From NCBI GenBank assembly GCA_018402455.1, contig JAGYIG010000001.1:62001-126000 (forward strand): a stretch of 64,000 bases of DNA. The letters run 5' to 3'. The position numbers and the translations under genes are program-made. Positions 42,818 through 52,624 of the stretch are shown in pieces. The notes beneath the pieces were generated by a model that worked only from the letters and a program-made list of their open reading frames with translations, had not been told where the DNA came from and did no database searches. Positions within the stretch are counted from its first letter, which is position 1, and every line of letters starts with the position of its first letter. The DNA comes from Opitutaceae bacterium. Its GTDB lineage: Bacteria; Verrucomicrobiota; Verrucomicrobiia; Opitutales; Opitutaceae.

Positions 42818-43483
42818 TTAACTGATGCCCAGCCGCACGAGGCCGCGGCGAGCTGCCTCGCGGACCACGGCGTCCGTGGCGGGATTGCGGGTCAACGCGT
42901 CGAGAGTCGCGGCGGCGCCTTCGTCCCGGGAGGCGATGACAAAATCGATCATGGCCACCTGCACCAAGGGGGAGGTTTCCCGGGGCAGGATGAGGACCTC
43001 GCGCTGCTCCGGGGGGAGCGATTGGAGGGCGCGTTTCATGACCTTGAGGTCGTCCAGCCGGCTGGCGGCAGCTTCGGCGGTCGGGGTGGTGTCATCGGAG
43101 ACGCGATCGAAATCCGAGGGGTCCGTGGCGGTGCCTTGGCGGGCGTTGCGGCGGTGATGATCGGCGGCGACGTGGCGCGCGAGGTGATAGATCCAAGCGG
43201 AGAATTTTCCTTCGTCGCGGTAGGTGTGGCGGTATTTATGGATGCGCTGGAAGACGATCTGCACCAGATCCTCGGCGGATTCGCGGTCGCCGATCAAGCG
43301 GGCGAGGAAGCCATAAAGCGGGCGATGGTGGCGCTCGAACAAATCGCCCAAACGGGAAATTTCTCCGGCTCGCACGGCCAACATCAGTTCGTGATCACTG
43401 GGTTCTTCCATGGGATCGAATGAAGCCAAGGTAGCCCGGGTGGGCGCAGAGGCGAAGGGCATTTGTTGAGTGGTGGCAGTCAC
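42818..43483 (-). CDS. ECF sigma factor lacking region 4, fused to a HEAT-like tail
   Basis: 221 residues from a GTG (ATGs at 43462 and 43411 are alternatives). Sigma region 2 is intact: LFERHHRPLYGFLARLIG, SAEDLVQIVFQRIHKYR, FSAWIYHLARHVAADHHR. Region 4 begins (MKRALQSLPPEQREVLIL) but stops at residue 166. Instead of the helix-turn-helix, residues 167-221 read PRETSPLVQVAMIDFVIASR and end in VVREAARRGLVRLG. That resembles the last HEAT repeat of the anti-sigma/HEAT protein usually encoded next to such sigma factors. The joint, near 42985, is in frame. Without region 4 it could not contact a -35 element in the usual way. Confidence 0.75.
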   Translation of the reverse strand: MTATTQQMPFASAPTRATLASFDPMEEPSDHELMLAVRAGEISRLGDLFERHHRPLYGFLARLIGDRESAEDLVQIVFQRIHKYRHTYRDEGKFSAWIYHLARHVAADHHRRNARQGTATDPSDFDRVSDDTTPTAEAAASRLDDLKVMKRALQSLPPEQREVLILPRETSPLVQVAMIDFVIASRDEGAAATLDALTRNPATDAVVREAARRGLVRLGIS

Positions 43484-43626
43484 GGTGATCGGTCATCAGG
43501 GCGGCTCGTTGGGGAAGGAATACCGCGGGGGGAGCAGTGGGGTTACCAAAACAGGGAAGATTTTTATGGGATTAAGCTGAAGGATTCCGGCAAGCCCGGC
43601 CGTTCCAGTGGACACAAGTGATTCCC

Positions 43627-43878
43627 ATGTCCTCTGGTCCCCCCTCCTCCAAAGTTACCTCGTCCGCGGCGCCACCTCCGGTGAGGTCGCCCGGCATCCG
43701 CATCGAGTGCGTGAGCCGACACCCCCTTGAAACCCTGGCGGAGCGTTTGGAGCGGTGTCGTGAGCACCAACCGGCGGCCGGCCGCGTGCTGGCTTCCACG
43801 AGCGGTCAGGGCGCCAGTTTGATTTTGGTGTTCAAGCCCGGGCCCCAGCCGGGATCTCCTTTTCCGCCGTCGCCGTAA
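43627..43878 (+). CDS. Small hypothetical protein
   Basis: 83 residues from ATG 43627 (a GTG at 43618 is in frame). Pro/Ser-rich ends flank a more protein-like core, IRIECVSRHPLETLAERLER followed by VLASTSGQGASLILVFK. No family, signal peptide or clear ribosome site recognised. It is divergent from the sigma gene and precedes a long hairpin. The coding call rests on frame only. Confidence 0.4.
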   Translation: MSSGPPSSKVTSSAAPPPVRSPGIRIECVSRHPLETLAERLERCREHQPAAGRVLASTSGQGASLILVFKPGPQPGSPFPPSP

Positions 43879-43907
43879 GTCGAGTCACCCGACGGCGGAA
43901 TGTCCCC

Positions 43908-43945
43908 GGGGTCGCCGGCAAGTGGGCCAATTTGCCGGCGACCCC
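43908..43945. terminator. Strong 14-bp hairpin between convergent genes
   Basis: Perfect 14-bp stem (43908-43921 with 43932-43945), 10-nt loop, between the small gene at 43627 and kynB. There is no T tract on either strand, so it may be a Rho-linked or bidirectional end, or a palindromic repeat. Confidence 0.5.
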
Positions 43946-43977
43946 CTTGGGTGGGAGCAGGCGGCGCGCCGCCGGGC

Positions 43978-44604
43978 TCAACCCAGGGTCCGCAAAACCG
44001 CCCGGACGGGTGAGCCGTCCGCGCCTTGCAGCCGCAGAGGCAGGGCGATCAGTTCGTAGTCCCCCGGGGGGGCCGCCTCGAGGAGCAGGTTTTCCATGAT
44101 GAACAGTCCGGCGGCCTTGCAGGCGAGGTGCCGGGGCAGGTCCTTGCTGGTGAGCGCATCGACGGACGGGGCATCCAGGCCGATGAGTTTCACGCCTTGG
44201 GCGGTGAGCCAGCCGGGCACCTCCGGTTGCATCAAGGGCCAGGTTTCCGGAAACACCTCCGGGCGCTGCCAGGCCCCGGTGCGCAGCAGCAGGCGCTCGG
44301 CCGAGCCGGCGTCAATCGCCTCCAAACGCGGGCGGGTGATCGCATCCCAGTCGCGGATATCCACGACGCGGGCGGGCCCCACATAGGTTTCAATCGGCAC
44401 CTGGTCGATGGTGATGCCTTCCTCGCAGTAGTGATAGGGGGCGTCGGCGTGGGTGCCGTTGTGGGGACTGATCGTGAGGCGGCCCACATTGACGGCGTCG
44501 CCCCGCTTGATGCGGGCCACAAAATCGAAGGCCACGGGCGTGTCGCCGGGCCACTCCGGGGTGCCGGGGTGCAGCGGGCGGGTGATGTCGATGAATCGGC
44601 TCAT
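43978..44604 (-). CDS. kynB: Cyclase-family kynurenine formamidase
   Basis: 208 residues. ITRPLHPGTPEWPGDTPV near the start and the zinc motif SPHNGTHADAPYHY (HGTHxDAPxH type) at about residue 45 identify the KynB/cyclase family. LLLRTGAW and LIGLDAPSVDAL follow. KynB hydrolyses N-formylkynurenine to kynurenine and formate. The adjacent kynureninase makes this assignment stronger than family membership alone. kynA (tryptophan dioxygenase) is not in the window. Last gene of the minus-strand unit. Confidence 0.92.
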   Translation of the reverse strand: MSRFIDITRPLHPGTPEWPGDTPVAFDFVARIKRGDAVNVGRLTISPHNGTHADAPYHYCEEGITIDQVPIETYVGPARVVDIRDWDAITRPRLEAIDAGSAERLLLRTGAWQRPEVFPETWPLMQPEVPGWLTAQGVKLIGLDAPSVDALTSKDLPRHLACKAAGLFIMENLLLEAAPPGDYELIALPLRLQGADGSPVRAVLRTLG

Positions 44605-44620
44605 GAGGAAGGGAGCGGGG

Positions 44621-45873
44621 TCAGGGTGCGGCAGTCCCGACGGGGGGCCAGTTTTGGTAGGCGCCCGTGTGCATCACCGCCACCAACCGATCAACGGCGA
44701 CGTCCACTTCGCCGGGCGAGGTGTGGAAGGCGTTTGGTGCGATCCGCAAGACCCGGGGGTGGCGATAATCGGGAATGACCCCCACGTCGCGCAGCGCGGG
44801 GCAAATTTGGCCAGCCGCGGGGTGATGCAGTGCGAGGTGTCCTCCGCGGGCTTCGGGGGGTCGTGGGGTGATGAGCCTGAACCCGAAGGGAGTCAGGTCG
44901 GCGTCGATGCGTTGAAGCAGGCGCTGATTGAGATCGAGTGAACGCTGCCGAATCGCGGCAACCCCTCCCGCCTGCTCGAACAAATCCAAGGACCCCGCCA
45001 GCGGGGCGAGGCTCAGAATCGACGGCGTGCCCACCTGCAGCCGGGCGGCGCCGGTGGCCGGCACGTGGGTGGGATCCAGCTTGAAGCGCTGCGCGGGCTC
45101 CACTCCCCACCAACCGGCCAACCCGGGGGCCCGTTCATGATGACGGGGGTGCAGAAAAAGTCCGCCGATCGCTCCCGGTCCGGCGTTGAGGTATTTGTAG
45201 TTACACCAGAACGCAAAGTCGGCCCCCATCTCCTCCAGTTGATGGGGCACCACCCCAATGCTGTGGGAAAGGTCCCAGCCAAGGATGATGTGGCGCGCCC
45301 GGGCGGCGGTGGTGATGGCGGCCACATCAAGGAGCTGTCCACTCACGTAGAGCACACTGGGCAACACCACCAACTGCACGTCCTCGGTCATCGCGTTGAT
45401 GATGTCCGCCGTGGTCAGGGTGTGGCCATCGGGGGACTCCACCTGCCGCAGGGTCCGGCGGGGATCGCGTCCGCGGAGCCGCAGATGGCTCGCAATGGCG
45501 TGGTGGTCGGAAGCAAAGTTCAGCGCGTCGGCGAGGATAACCGGCCGATCCGTATCATCGGCGTCGTAGAGGGTGGCGAGCAGCTGGTGGAGGTTGACGG
45601 TGGTCTGGCCGGTCAGCGCCACGGATCCAGCCGTGGCGCCCACCATCATGAGCGCCAGCCGGTGGCAGCCGCTTTCGGGAGATCGATCCAACCGGCGGAC
45701 TCCCAAGCCCCAATGCCGAATTGTTTCCACGCCGCGATCGCCTCGTTCAGTTTGGTTTCGGCGGAGCGGCTGAGCAGGCCGAGGGAGTTGCCATCGAGGT
45801 AAATCTGGCCCGGCGGCAGGTGAAACTCCGACCGAAGGCGGTCCCAAGGGTGGTCGTCGGTTCGCGCATCCAT
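44621..45873 (-). pseudogene. kynU: Kynureninase, split by a one-base frameshift
   Basis: The first 70 residues (RTDDHPWDRLRSEFHLPPG, IYLDGNSLGLLSR, GAWESAGWIDLPKAAATG) are in one frame. The rest, from LALMMVGATAGSVALTGQTT, is in another. One added G on the coding strand near 45659 joins them as AAATGLALMMVGA, matching the family's LPxxxGxxLAxLxGA, and gives 417 residues, the normal kynureninase length. The PLP lysine is in FWCNYKYLNAGPG. It converts kynurenine to anthranilate and alanine. Start ATG 45873 is 5 bp after the RNA methyltransferase stop; kynB follows 16 bp after. Probably a sequencing error. Confidence 0.85.
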
Positions 45874-45878
45874 CGGGA

Positions 45879-46610
45879 TCAACGGCGAAGGTGCGCGCAG
45901 ACGATGCCAGCGGCAACCGCCGCATTCAGCGATTCGGCGCGGCCGAATTTGGGGATGGTGACCCGGCGGGTGAGATGAGCCAACACGTCCTCCGACAGGC
46001 CGCGTCCTTCGCTGCCGATCACCACCACGGCCGCGTTCAACGGCCCCAACGCCGTCACGGGGTCGCCCGCCAATTCGCAGCCGAGCACAGGAGCGCGGCA
46101 GGTGGCCAGGACCGGAGCCAAGGCCGTGGTCACGACCCGCACCCGGGCAAAGGATCCCATGCTGGCGTTGATCACCTTTTGGGAAAACAGGTCGGCGCAC
46201 GTCGGGGAGAGCAGCACGCGGTCGAAACCGAACCAGTCAGCAATGCGGAGCAACGTGCCCACATTGCCGGGGTCCTGCACCCCATCGAGGGCCAGCGTGA
46301 ATCCAGCGGAGAGCTCGTCCGCGACGAGCTGGGGGCGTTCGATGGTGCCAACCGCCAACACTTCGGATGGCGAAGGGAAATGGCTGATCCGACTCATCTC
46401 GGTGGCGGTCACGGGCGTCGGGGTGATGCCGGCCGGCGGCGGCCACTCCCCGATTGCGTAAATCGCCGCGAATCCATGACCGGCCGCGAGCAATTCCGCG
46501 ACGACCTTGGGACCCTCGACCACAAACTGGCCGGCCGCCTCCCGGTTTCTTTTTAAGCGGAGGCCACGGAGGCGGGAAATCTCGGCCTTGGACAAGGGCA
46601 TCTCGTCCAT
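45879..46610 (-). CDS. TrmH/SpoU-family (SPOUT) RNA methyltransferase
   Basis: 243 residues from ATG 46610. An N-terminal substrate-binding domain (KAEISRLRGLRLKRNREAAG, FVVEGPKVVAELL) precedes the knotted SPOUT domain: LDGVQDPGNVGTLLRIADWF (motif 1), VVIGSEGRGLSE (motif 2) and IPKFGRAESLNAAVAAGI (motif 3). Such enzymes methylate ribose 2'-OH in tRNA or rRNA. First gene of the unit with kynU and kynB; functional link to kynurenine breakdown is unlikely. Confidence 0.92.
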   Translation of the reverse strand: MDEMPLSKAEISRLRGLRLKRNREAAGQFVVEGPKVVAELLAAGHGFAAIYAIGEWPPPAGITPTPVTATEMSRISHFPSPSEVLAVGTIERPQLVADELSAGFTLALDGVQDPGNVGTLLRIADWFGFDRVLLSPTCADLFSQKVINASMGSFARVRVVTTALAPVLATCRAPVLGCELAGDPVTALGPLNAAVVVIGSEGRGLSEDVLAHLTRRVTIPKFGRAESLNAAVAAGIVCAHLRR

Positions 46611-46943
46611 TGAGGCGCCCCCTGCCGGGGAAGCAATCCCTGTTGCACAGTCGTCCCCCGGTGGCGGAATTAGGGCGTCCCGGTGACGAGGCCGCAGCGG
46701 GTTGGGCCGGCCGCTGACGCCCATGCCGCGGAGCAGGAACCGGGCGGGCCTCCCGCTCTCAGCCCCCTGAATCGAATGGGCTCATGCCTCGTCCTCACCG
46801 CAGCGGTCACATCGACCGCGTGATCTCCGGCTTCCGGCGGGTCGCTCGGAAAACGGACGCAACGGGTGTCGCCGGCCTCAAGGCACCCGTCGCGGGCTCC
46901 GCATAACTGCAAGATTAAAAGTTTGACCCCATTGGTTTGGGTT
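46611..46943. other. Intergenic stretch, no gene supported
   Basis: About 330 bp between two minus-strand genes. Open frames give Cys/Arg/Gly-rich sequence without family resemblance. No terminator or RNA gene recognised; it should contain the promoter of the methyltransferase unit. Confidence 0.55.
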
Positions 46944-47810
46944 TCAGGCGGTCAGGCCGGCGAGGGTGCCGCGGAGGTAGGCGATGGAGCGGAGCATGCC
47001 GGGCACAGGGTGGGCGGCGTCGATTTCGTATTCGAGGTTGGCGCAGCCGGTATAGCCCTGGCGCTGGAGTTGGCGGAGGAGGGCGGGAAGCGGGAGCAAG
47101 CCCTCGCCGATGACGCATTGGCTGTCGCGCTCGGTTACGACCTTGAGGTCCTTCAGGTGGACGTCGAAGAGGCGCGGACCAGCGAGGGCGGCCTCGGCGA
47201 CGATGTCGGCGCCCGCACGGGCGGCGTGGCCGATGTCGAGACACACGCCCATGCGCGGGTCCATGCCTTCGAGGTAGCGCAGGGCGTCGCTGGCAGAGGG
47301 ATACTCCTTGTCCTCGGGACCGTGGTTGTGGATGGCGATCTTGATGTCGTATTCCTGCACGAATTTCTCAATGCGCGGCAGGGCGGCGATGAGGGGCGAG
47401 CAGACGATGACGGGCATGCCGGCGGCCTTGGCGTAGTCGAAGTATTTGCGGATGTCGTCGTCGTCATCCTGGCGCAGGGCGATGTTGCCGCCGCCGACGA
47501 TGGTGAGCCCGGCGGCCTCGTAACGGGCGCGGCCGGCGGCGAGTTCCGCGGGGCTCAGTTCGTAGGGCAGGTGGAAGGACTTCAGGCAGAGCCACGGCGT
47601 CTGCAATTGGTGCATCGCGTCAATCACGCCCTCGACGGGCAATTTGCGCAGGGAGTAGCTGGCGACGCCGATGCGAAAAGGGACGCCCTCAGTTGCGGTG
47701 CCGTCAGCAAGGGGAGTGGTGGCGGAGGCGGTGCGAGAGAAAGCCAGCGAGGCGGCGACGAGACCGGCAGTTTTAAAGAAAGTGCGGCGGGAGGGGAGGG
47801 ATGGGGGCAT
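46944..47810 (-). CDS. Tat-exported sugar phosphate isomerase/epimerase-like TIM barrel
   Basis: 288 residues from ATG 47810. The N-terminus has a twin-arginine signal, SRRTFFKTAGLVAASLAF. The body is an AP-endonuclease-2/xylose-isomerase-like barrel: IGVASYSLRKLPVEGVID, IVGGGNIALRQDDDDDI, KIAIHNHGPED, GVCLDIGHAARAG, FDVHLKDLKV and ANLEYEID with the metal-binding His, Asp and Glu. Secreted members are common in Verrucomicrobia and Planctomycetes, with unknown substrates. Monocistronic. Confidence 0.9.
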   Translation of the reverse strand: MPPSLPSRRTFFKTAGLVAASLAFSRTASATTPLADGTATEGVPFRIGVASYSLRKLPVEGVIDAMHQLQTPWLCLKSFHLPYELSPAELAAGRARYEAAGLTIVGGGNIALRQDDDDDIRKYFDYAKAAGMPVIVCSPLIAALPRIEKFVQEYDIKIAIHNHGPEDKEYPSASDALRYLEGMDPRMGVCLDIGHAARAGADIVAEAALAGPRLFDVHLKDLKVVTERDSQCVIGEGLLPLPALLRQLQRQGYTGCANLEYEIDAAHPVPGMLRSIAYLRGTLAGLTA

Positions 47811-48309
47811 GGTAAGAAGATGGGTGACACGGGGTCGCGCGGCGAGACCTACACCGCTAATTCTGATGGGTGCATTGGCCAGTGGAAACCTTGACCCGCG
47901 CGGGATCCGGGCCGGCAAATCCGTTCACTTTTCAGCGGCCGGTGGGTTTGGCGTGGTCGTCCTGGCGTTGCCGGCGATTGACCTCGCGTTGGTTCTCCCG
48001 CCCCCAGCTACCGTTCAGATCATCCGGTTCCGCCGTGAAGCAGTGGAGCGCATCGTGGCCCTGCCGAGTCAGAGCTCCCAAAGCTTGCTGACCGGCCCGG
48101 CCAGAAACCGGTCGTCACCACTGGGGAGGATACGGTCTCCGGCGGGGATGATTATCCCGGCCTGAAATTGTGAGCCCGCTTGATCGGCCAACCTGCTCAA
48201 TCCGTGGTAATCTGCCGCGTTGAAGGAATTCGCGCCGTCCTGAACCGGCCCGAACAATCCGAACAATTTGTCCCGGGTTACCCTCGGGACCGCCGACCGG
48301 CTAATCGAT
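47811..48309. other. Intergenic stretch, no gene supported
   Basis: About 500 bp between two minus-strand genes. A small imperfect hairpin (48270-48290, GTCCCGGG/CTCGGGAC arms) lies 20 bp after the esterase stop, without a T tract. A minus-strand frame through 48069-48300 (for example GIIIPAGDRILPSGDD) is protein-like but has no start or family match. Confidence 0.5.
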
Positions 48310-49497
48310 TTACTCGCGCCAGAGGCGGGGGAGGAAGCGGTAGTAGAGCAGGTGGCGCCAAGTGGCCCAATCGTGAGCGGTGTATCCACCGACGTAATAC
48401 TCATGCTCGATGCCGTGGGCTGCGAGCGCGTGGAGCAGCCCATCGACCCGGGCACCGAACCGTCCTGCCGCCTCCATCGGACCCTGGCCGATAAAGAGGT
48501 AGTCGATTTTGTCGTTTACAGACGGATCGTTGAGGAAGTCGGGCAGGGTCTCCTCGGCGGTGGTGTCGCCGGCACTCAACACGCCGAAAGAAGCGAACAG
48601 ATCGAGTGAATTGAACCCGACGAACATGGTGTGGCGTCCGCCCATGGACAGTCCCGCCAGCGCCCGGCCTGACGGGTTGGGAAGGGTGGCGTAGGTCGCA
48701 TCGATCAACGGGATCACATGCTCGCGCATCTCGCGTTCGAACAAATCAAAGGTCAGCTCCCCGTGCTGGGGGTGCCGGCGGTGAATCACCTGGTTGTTGG
48801 GGATCACGATGATCATGGGCTCCGCCTTCTTCTCGGCCAGCAGGTTGTCCATGATGAAGTTGGCCCGTCCGTCGTGAATCCAGTTGTGGGGCAGTTCGCC
48901 ACTGCCGCCAACCAGGTAAAGCACCGGGTATTGCCGGGCCGGGTCATAGCCCGGAGGCGTATAGACGTAGAGGTCGCGCTCACCGTTGGTTACCGCCGAC
49001 GAGTAAATGTGCCGGGTGATACTGCCGTGTGGGACGGGCTTCGCATCGTAGTAGGCCGGCTCATCGCCGTGCACGACCAACTGGCTGTAGGGCGGCATGC
49101 CGGTGAAAGAGGCAATCGTATTGGAGGGGTCGGGTCCCTGCACGCCGTCGATGCGCACGAGGTAGGCGTAAATGTCGGGCCGAATCGGACCGACGGTCAG
49201 GGTCCAGATACCGTCCTCGCCCTTCGTGTAGGGAAGGGTGTCGCCCCAAGCGCGACCGAAGGCAGCCAGCACCGCGCCGTTGAGTTCGACGGATGCTGCT
49301 TCGGGCGCGTTCACCCGAAACGTCACCGTCCGGTCATCGTGAACCTCCGGCGAGTTGAGCGGCGCACTGAATGGCGTGAGCCCTGCGGTGTTTTTCTGGG
49401 GATTCCAGTCCAGGTTGACGTTGGCTTGTTGAGCCCAGGTCAGCGTGGTGGCCAGCAGCGCGAGCACCAGGCGGGGCAGATTTATTTTAACAGTCAC
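48310..49497 (-). CDS. Secreted esterase, enterochelin/feruloyl-esterase-like, with N-terminal CBM48-type domain
   Basis: 395 residues from a GTG at 49497. Signal peptide: KINLPRLVLALLATTLTWAQ. An early Ig-like E-set domain (DDRTVTFRVNAPEAASVELN, DGIWTLTVGPIRPDIYAYLV) resembles those of CE1 esterases. The catalytic part has ERDLYVYTPPGYDPARQYPV, nucleophile elbow ALAGLSMGGRHTM and candidate base His in GGYTAHDWATWR. Such enzymes release ferulate or acetyl groups from plant polysaccharides. Divergent from the S9 peptidase. Confidence 0.9.
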   Translation of the reverse strand: MTVKINLPRLVLALLATTLTWAQQANVNLDWNPQKNTAGLTPFSAPLNSPEVHDDRTVTFRVNAPEAASVELNGAVLAAFGRAWGDTLPYTKGEDGIWTLTVGPIRPDIYAYLVRIDGVQGPDPSNTIASFTGMPPYSQLVVHGDEPAYYDAKPVPHGSITRHIYSSAVTNGERDLYVYTPPGYDPARQYPVLYLVGGSGELPHNWIHDGRANFIMDNLLAEKKAEPMIIVIPNNQVIHRRHPQHGELTFDLFEREMREHVIPLIDATYATLPNPSGRALAGLSMGGRHTMFVGFNSLDLFASFGVLSAGDTTAEETLPDFLNDPSVNDKIDYLFIGQGPMEAAGRFGARVDGLLHALAAHGIEHEYYVGGYTAHDWATWRHLLYYRFLPRLWRE

Positions 49498-49896
49498 GAT
49501 GCGGAGGGGAGGGTTGGGGCGAAAGCAATGCACCGTCGCCGTCGCGCCGTCGCCGAAGGAGGTGGGGGTCGATGCAGAGGGGCGCTGATTGACGTCGTTT
49601 GGCGCCCGTGTTTCGACCGTTCATCTTGTCCCATTTTAGCGCAGATAGGGAAAACGTCATGTTCGATGAGACGAGATCATCAACCCGGGCCGAAGGGGCC
49701 CATAATTCTTGCAGGTGTTCGTTCATCCGCTGCTAAAGCCTCTGCCTAGGTGGCCCACGTAGCGGCACACCGCGGGCGCCACGGCGCGGTTGGACGCCTG
49801 CGCTGCGGGAACGGTGCCAAGCGCGACCAAAAATCACACGCACAAACCGGTCTGACGTCTTGCCCGGGCGGCCCAATTGCTGCAATGGTGTTGGCC
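49498..49896. other. Divergent promoter region, no gene supported
   Basis: About 400 bp between the esterase and the peptidase, transcribed away from each other. The part 49615-49700 is less GC-rich than the rest and is the likeliest promoter site; no clear -35/-10 pair was found. Confidence 0.45.
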
Positions 49897-51798
49897 ATGA
49901 TTCAACATCTCATGCGTTGGGGCAGTGGATTGGTGATGTTTGCGTTGGTGGCGGGGGCCACTCCCGAGATCGCGTTGGAGGACTTTTTCAAGGACTTTGC
50001 CTTCGACGAAGTCCGGCTCTCGCCGGATGGCAGCAAGATTGCGGTGCTTTCGATGTGGCGCGATCACCGCAACCTCTACGTCATCGATCTGAAGACGAAG
50101 CAGCCCACGATGCTGACGGGACTGAGCTCGGCCCACGTCGCGGGCGTGCGCTGGGTGGGCAACGAGCGACTGATCTTCACGACGGAGGAGGACGGCTACC
50201 TGACGGGCGGGCTTTTCGCCATCGATGTGGACGGCAAACGGGCGCGCACGCTGGCCGAGAGCGCCGGCCAAAGCGGTGCACGCGGGGCCTATACCTTCCG
50301 CCAGACGCAATTTCTGAGCTACCTACCCGATACGGACGCTCAGGTGCTGGTCACTTCCAATGAGCGGTCCGAGTTCGATCCGGATGTGTATCGCATGAAC
50401 GTGAGTAACGGGCGCAAGCGGATGGTGGCGCGCAACCCCGGCGGGATTCGATTCTGGCTGGCGGATTCGACCGGCACGGTGCGCTTGGGTTTTGGTGAAC
50501 AGGGGCGGCGCTAGTTTGTGATCCATCGGCCCACCGAGGACGAACCTTGGAACGAGGTCAGCGAGTTCGATTTCATGGACGGTAAGATCATTCCGCTCGG
50601 GTTCCTCCAAGGTGACGAGCTGTGTTACGTGCTCAGTGACGTGGAGTCCGATTTGGCCTCGGTGCGGGTGTTTAATCCGGTCACCGGGGAGCTGGGTGAG
50701 GTCGTGTTTGCTCACGACACCTACGACGCTTCGGATGTGGTGCAGACGCGTGATCGGCGATTATTGGGGATCGCCTACGAGACCGACAAGCGGCAGGTGG
50801 AGTGGCGCGATCCGGCCATGAAGGAATGGCAGGCCATGCTGGATGTTGAGCTTCCGGAAACCCGCAATTCGATCTACAGCCGCAGTCTGGACGAACGTTG
50901 GATGGTGGTGCTGGCGCACAGCGACCGCCACGCCGGCACATTCTACCTGTTCGACACCCAGGAGCTCACGTTGGAGACTCTGGTGGCGCGGGCGCCTTGG
51001 CTCGATCCGTCCCGGCTGGCCGAGATGCGGCCGATTTCCTATACGGCGCGCGACGGGCTCACGATTCACGGCTATCTCATCCTGCCGCCCGGGGTGGAGC
51101 CGCGCAACCTGCCTTTGATCGTGAATCCGCATGGTGGCCCCTGGGTGCGGGACAGTTGGGGGTTCGACCCCGAGGTGCAGTTTCTGGCGAGCCGCGGCTA
51201 CGCGGTGTTGCGGATGAATTTCCGCGGGTCCACCGGCTATGGCCGCAACCACCTGCAGGCGGGGTACGGGCAATGGGGGCTCGCCATGCAGGACGACATC
51301 ACGGACGGGGTGAAGTGGGCCATCGCCGAAGGCATTGCCGATCCTGAACGGGTCGGCATCTATGGCGCCAGTTATGGTGGGTACGCCACCATGGCGGGTC
51401 TGGCCTTCACGCCGGAGCTGTACCGCTGCGGTGTCAACTACGTGGGGGTCACCGATGTGACGCTGCTGTTGCGCACGGTGCCGCGGGCGTGGGAGTCGAT
51501 CATGGCCCAGCTTGAGGGTATGACGGGTGATCGCCGGTTGGACCGCGAGCGGCTGGAGGCCAGTTCCCCGATGAAGAACGTGGACCGCATCCGGGCGCCG
51601 GTGTTTTTTGCCTACGGCGAACTGGACGACCGGGTGGACCTGAAGCACGGCACGCAAATGGCCTCGGCGCTACGGCGCAACAGGGTGCCCGTGGAGTTTC
51701 TTTCGCGCTCCGATGAAGGCCATGGATTCCGACGTTGGGATAACAAGATCGCGTTCTACAGCCTGATGGAAACCTTCCTGGCCGAGCACATGCGGTAG
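49897..51798 (+). pseudogene. S9 prolyl oligopeptidase-family peptidase with an in-frame amber codon
   Basis: 633 residues plus one internal TAG at 50512-50514; both sides are in the same frame (GFGEQGRR, stop, FVIHRPTEDEPW). Signal peptide from ATG 49897 (RWGSGLVMFALVAGA; ATG 49885 is an alternative). A beta-propeller with LSPDGSKIAVLSMWRDHRNL precedes the catalytic domain: NPHGGPWVRDSWGFD, the nucleophile elbow GIYGASYGGYATMAG, Asp in YGELDDRVD and His in DEGHGFRRW. A dipeptidyl-peptidase-like secreted enzyme. The stop could be a true nonsense mutation or a base-call error. Confidence 0.85.
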
Positions 51799-51888
51799 GT
51801 ACTCGACGGCCAGTGGCTGCCGCTCCTCGGGTGCTCAGGAAGTTGGTGTCGAGAATTCCCCCCCTCAAGCATCGGGCCAGCTGAGGGG

Positions 51889-52542
51889 TCATTCCTCCGC
51901 TTCAAACGGGGTGACCGCCGCGCTCTGCAGCGTGTAGCCGATGTGGATATCGGCGGCACCGTCCACAAAGTAGAGCCCTTTGGTCACGTCGCCAACTGCC
52001 ATGAGGCCTTCGACGTAGACGGGTTCCCACTGGCTGCGCACCGTCCAGGGCTCGGCGGCCTTGACGTAGACAATTTGATTGGGCGGGGGCGGCGGGGTGT
52101 GGATGCAGGCCCCCACCCAGGGCACGAGCAAAAATTCGGTGACCTCGCCTTCGGTCACATCGAGCGGCAGAAGATATCCGGGCATCCGGATGGTCTTGCC
52201 CTCATAATCGGTGCGGGTGGCGTTCGCCCGTTGGCGCCGCAGATCGGTGATCTCCTGCCGCTTGGCGAGCAGGCCATCGATGTCGATGCCACTCTCCGAC
52301 AGGGTCTTGGTAAACTTGGTGAGCTCGGCGGCATCCTCGGCCGGGAAGGTGTCGGGATTGGCCTGCTGCATTGCGCGCAGTCGGGCGACCATGCCGAGGT
52401 GAAACAGCTGGTCACTGTCGAGGGCGGTGAACGGATCTTCGAATTCTCCCACCTCGCCCTGCAAATCCGGCCAGACGAGGTTCAAGGTCTCGGCGGTGGC
52501 GAGGGTGGTGAGCAGACAAAGGCTGAGGAGGGTGCGGAACAT
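51889..52542 (-). CDS. DUF3299 domain protein, exported
   Basis: 217 residues from ATG 52542 (a GTG precedes it by one codon). Signal peptide: FRTLLSLCLLTTLATAETL. The DUF3299 core is clear: MPGYLLPLDVTEGEVTEFLL, VPWVGACIHTPPPPPNQIVY, and GDVTKGLYF. DUF3299 proteins are often encoded with ABC transporters of the zinc-related Zrg type, and such a transporter is at 54128-56174. Cys and His in ACIH may bind metal. Periplasmic; role in metal handling is inferred from context. Confidence 0.9.
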   Translation of the reverse strand: MFRTLLSLCLLTTLATAETLNLVWPDLQGEVGEFEDPFTALDSDQLFHLGMVARLRAMQQANPDTFPAEDAAELTKFTKTLSESGIDIDGLLAKRQEITDLRRQRANATRTDYEGKTIRMPGYLLPLDVTEGEVTEFLLVPWVGACIHTPPPPPNQIVYVKAAEPWTVRSQWEPVYVEGLMAVGDVTKGLYFVDGAADIHIGYTLQSAAVTPFEAEE

Positions 52543-52624
52543 CACAGCCTAGCGTGGACAGGATACGCCGAGTCGCAAGTCGGGGCTGAGAGGCGATGGT
52601 GTTAAAATCAGGAATGAGCCCGCA

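Noticed and set aside
50512-50514. Pyrrolysine insertion at the amber codon of the S9 peptidase
   Set aside because: No pyl genes are visible, the lineage is not known for pyrrolysine, and S9 peptidases do not need it. Error or mutation is simpler.
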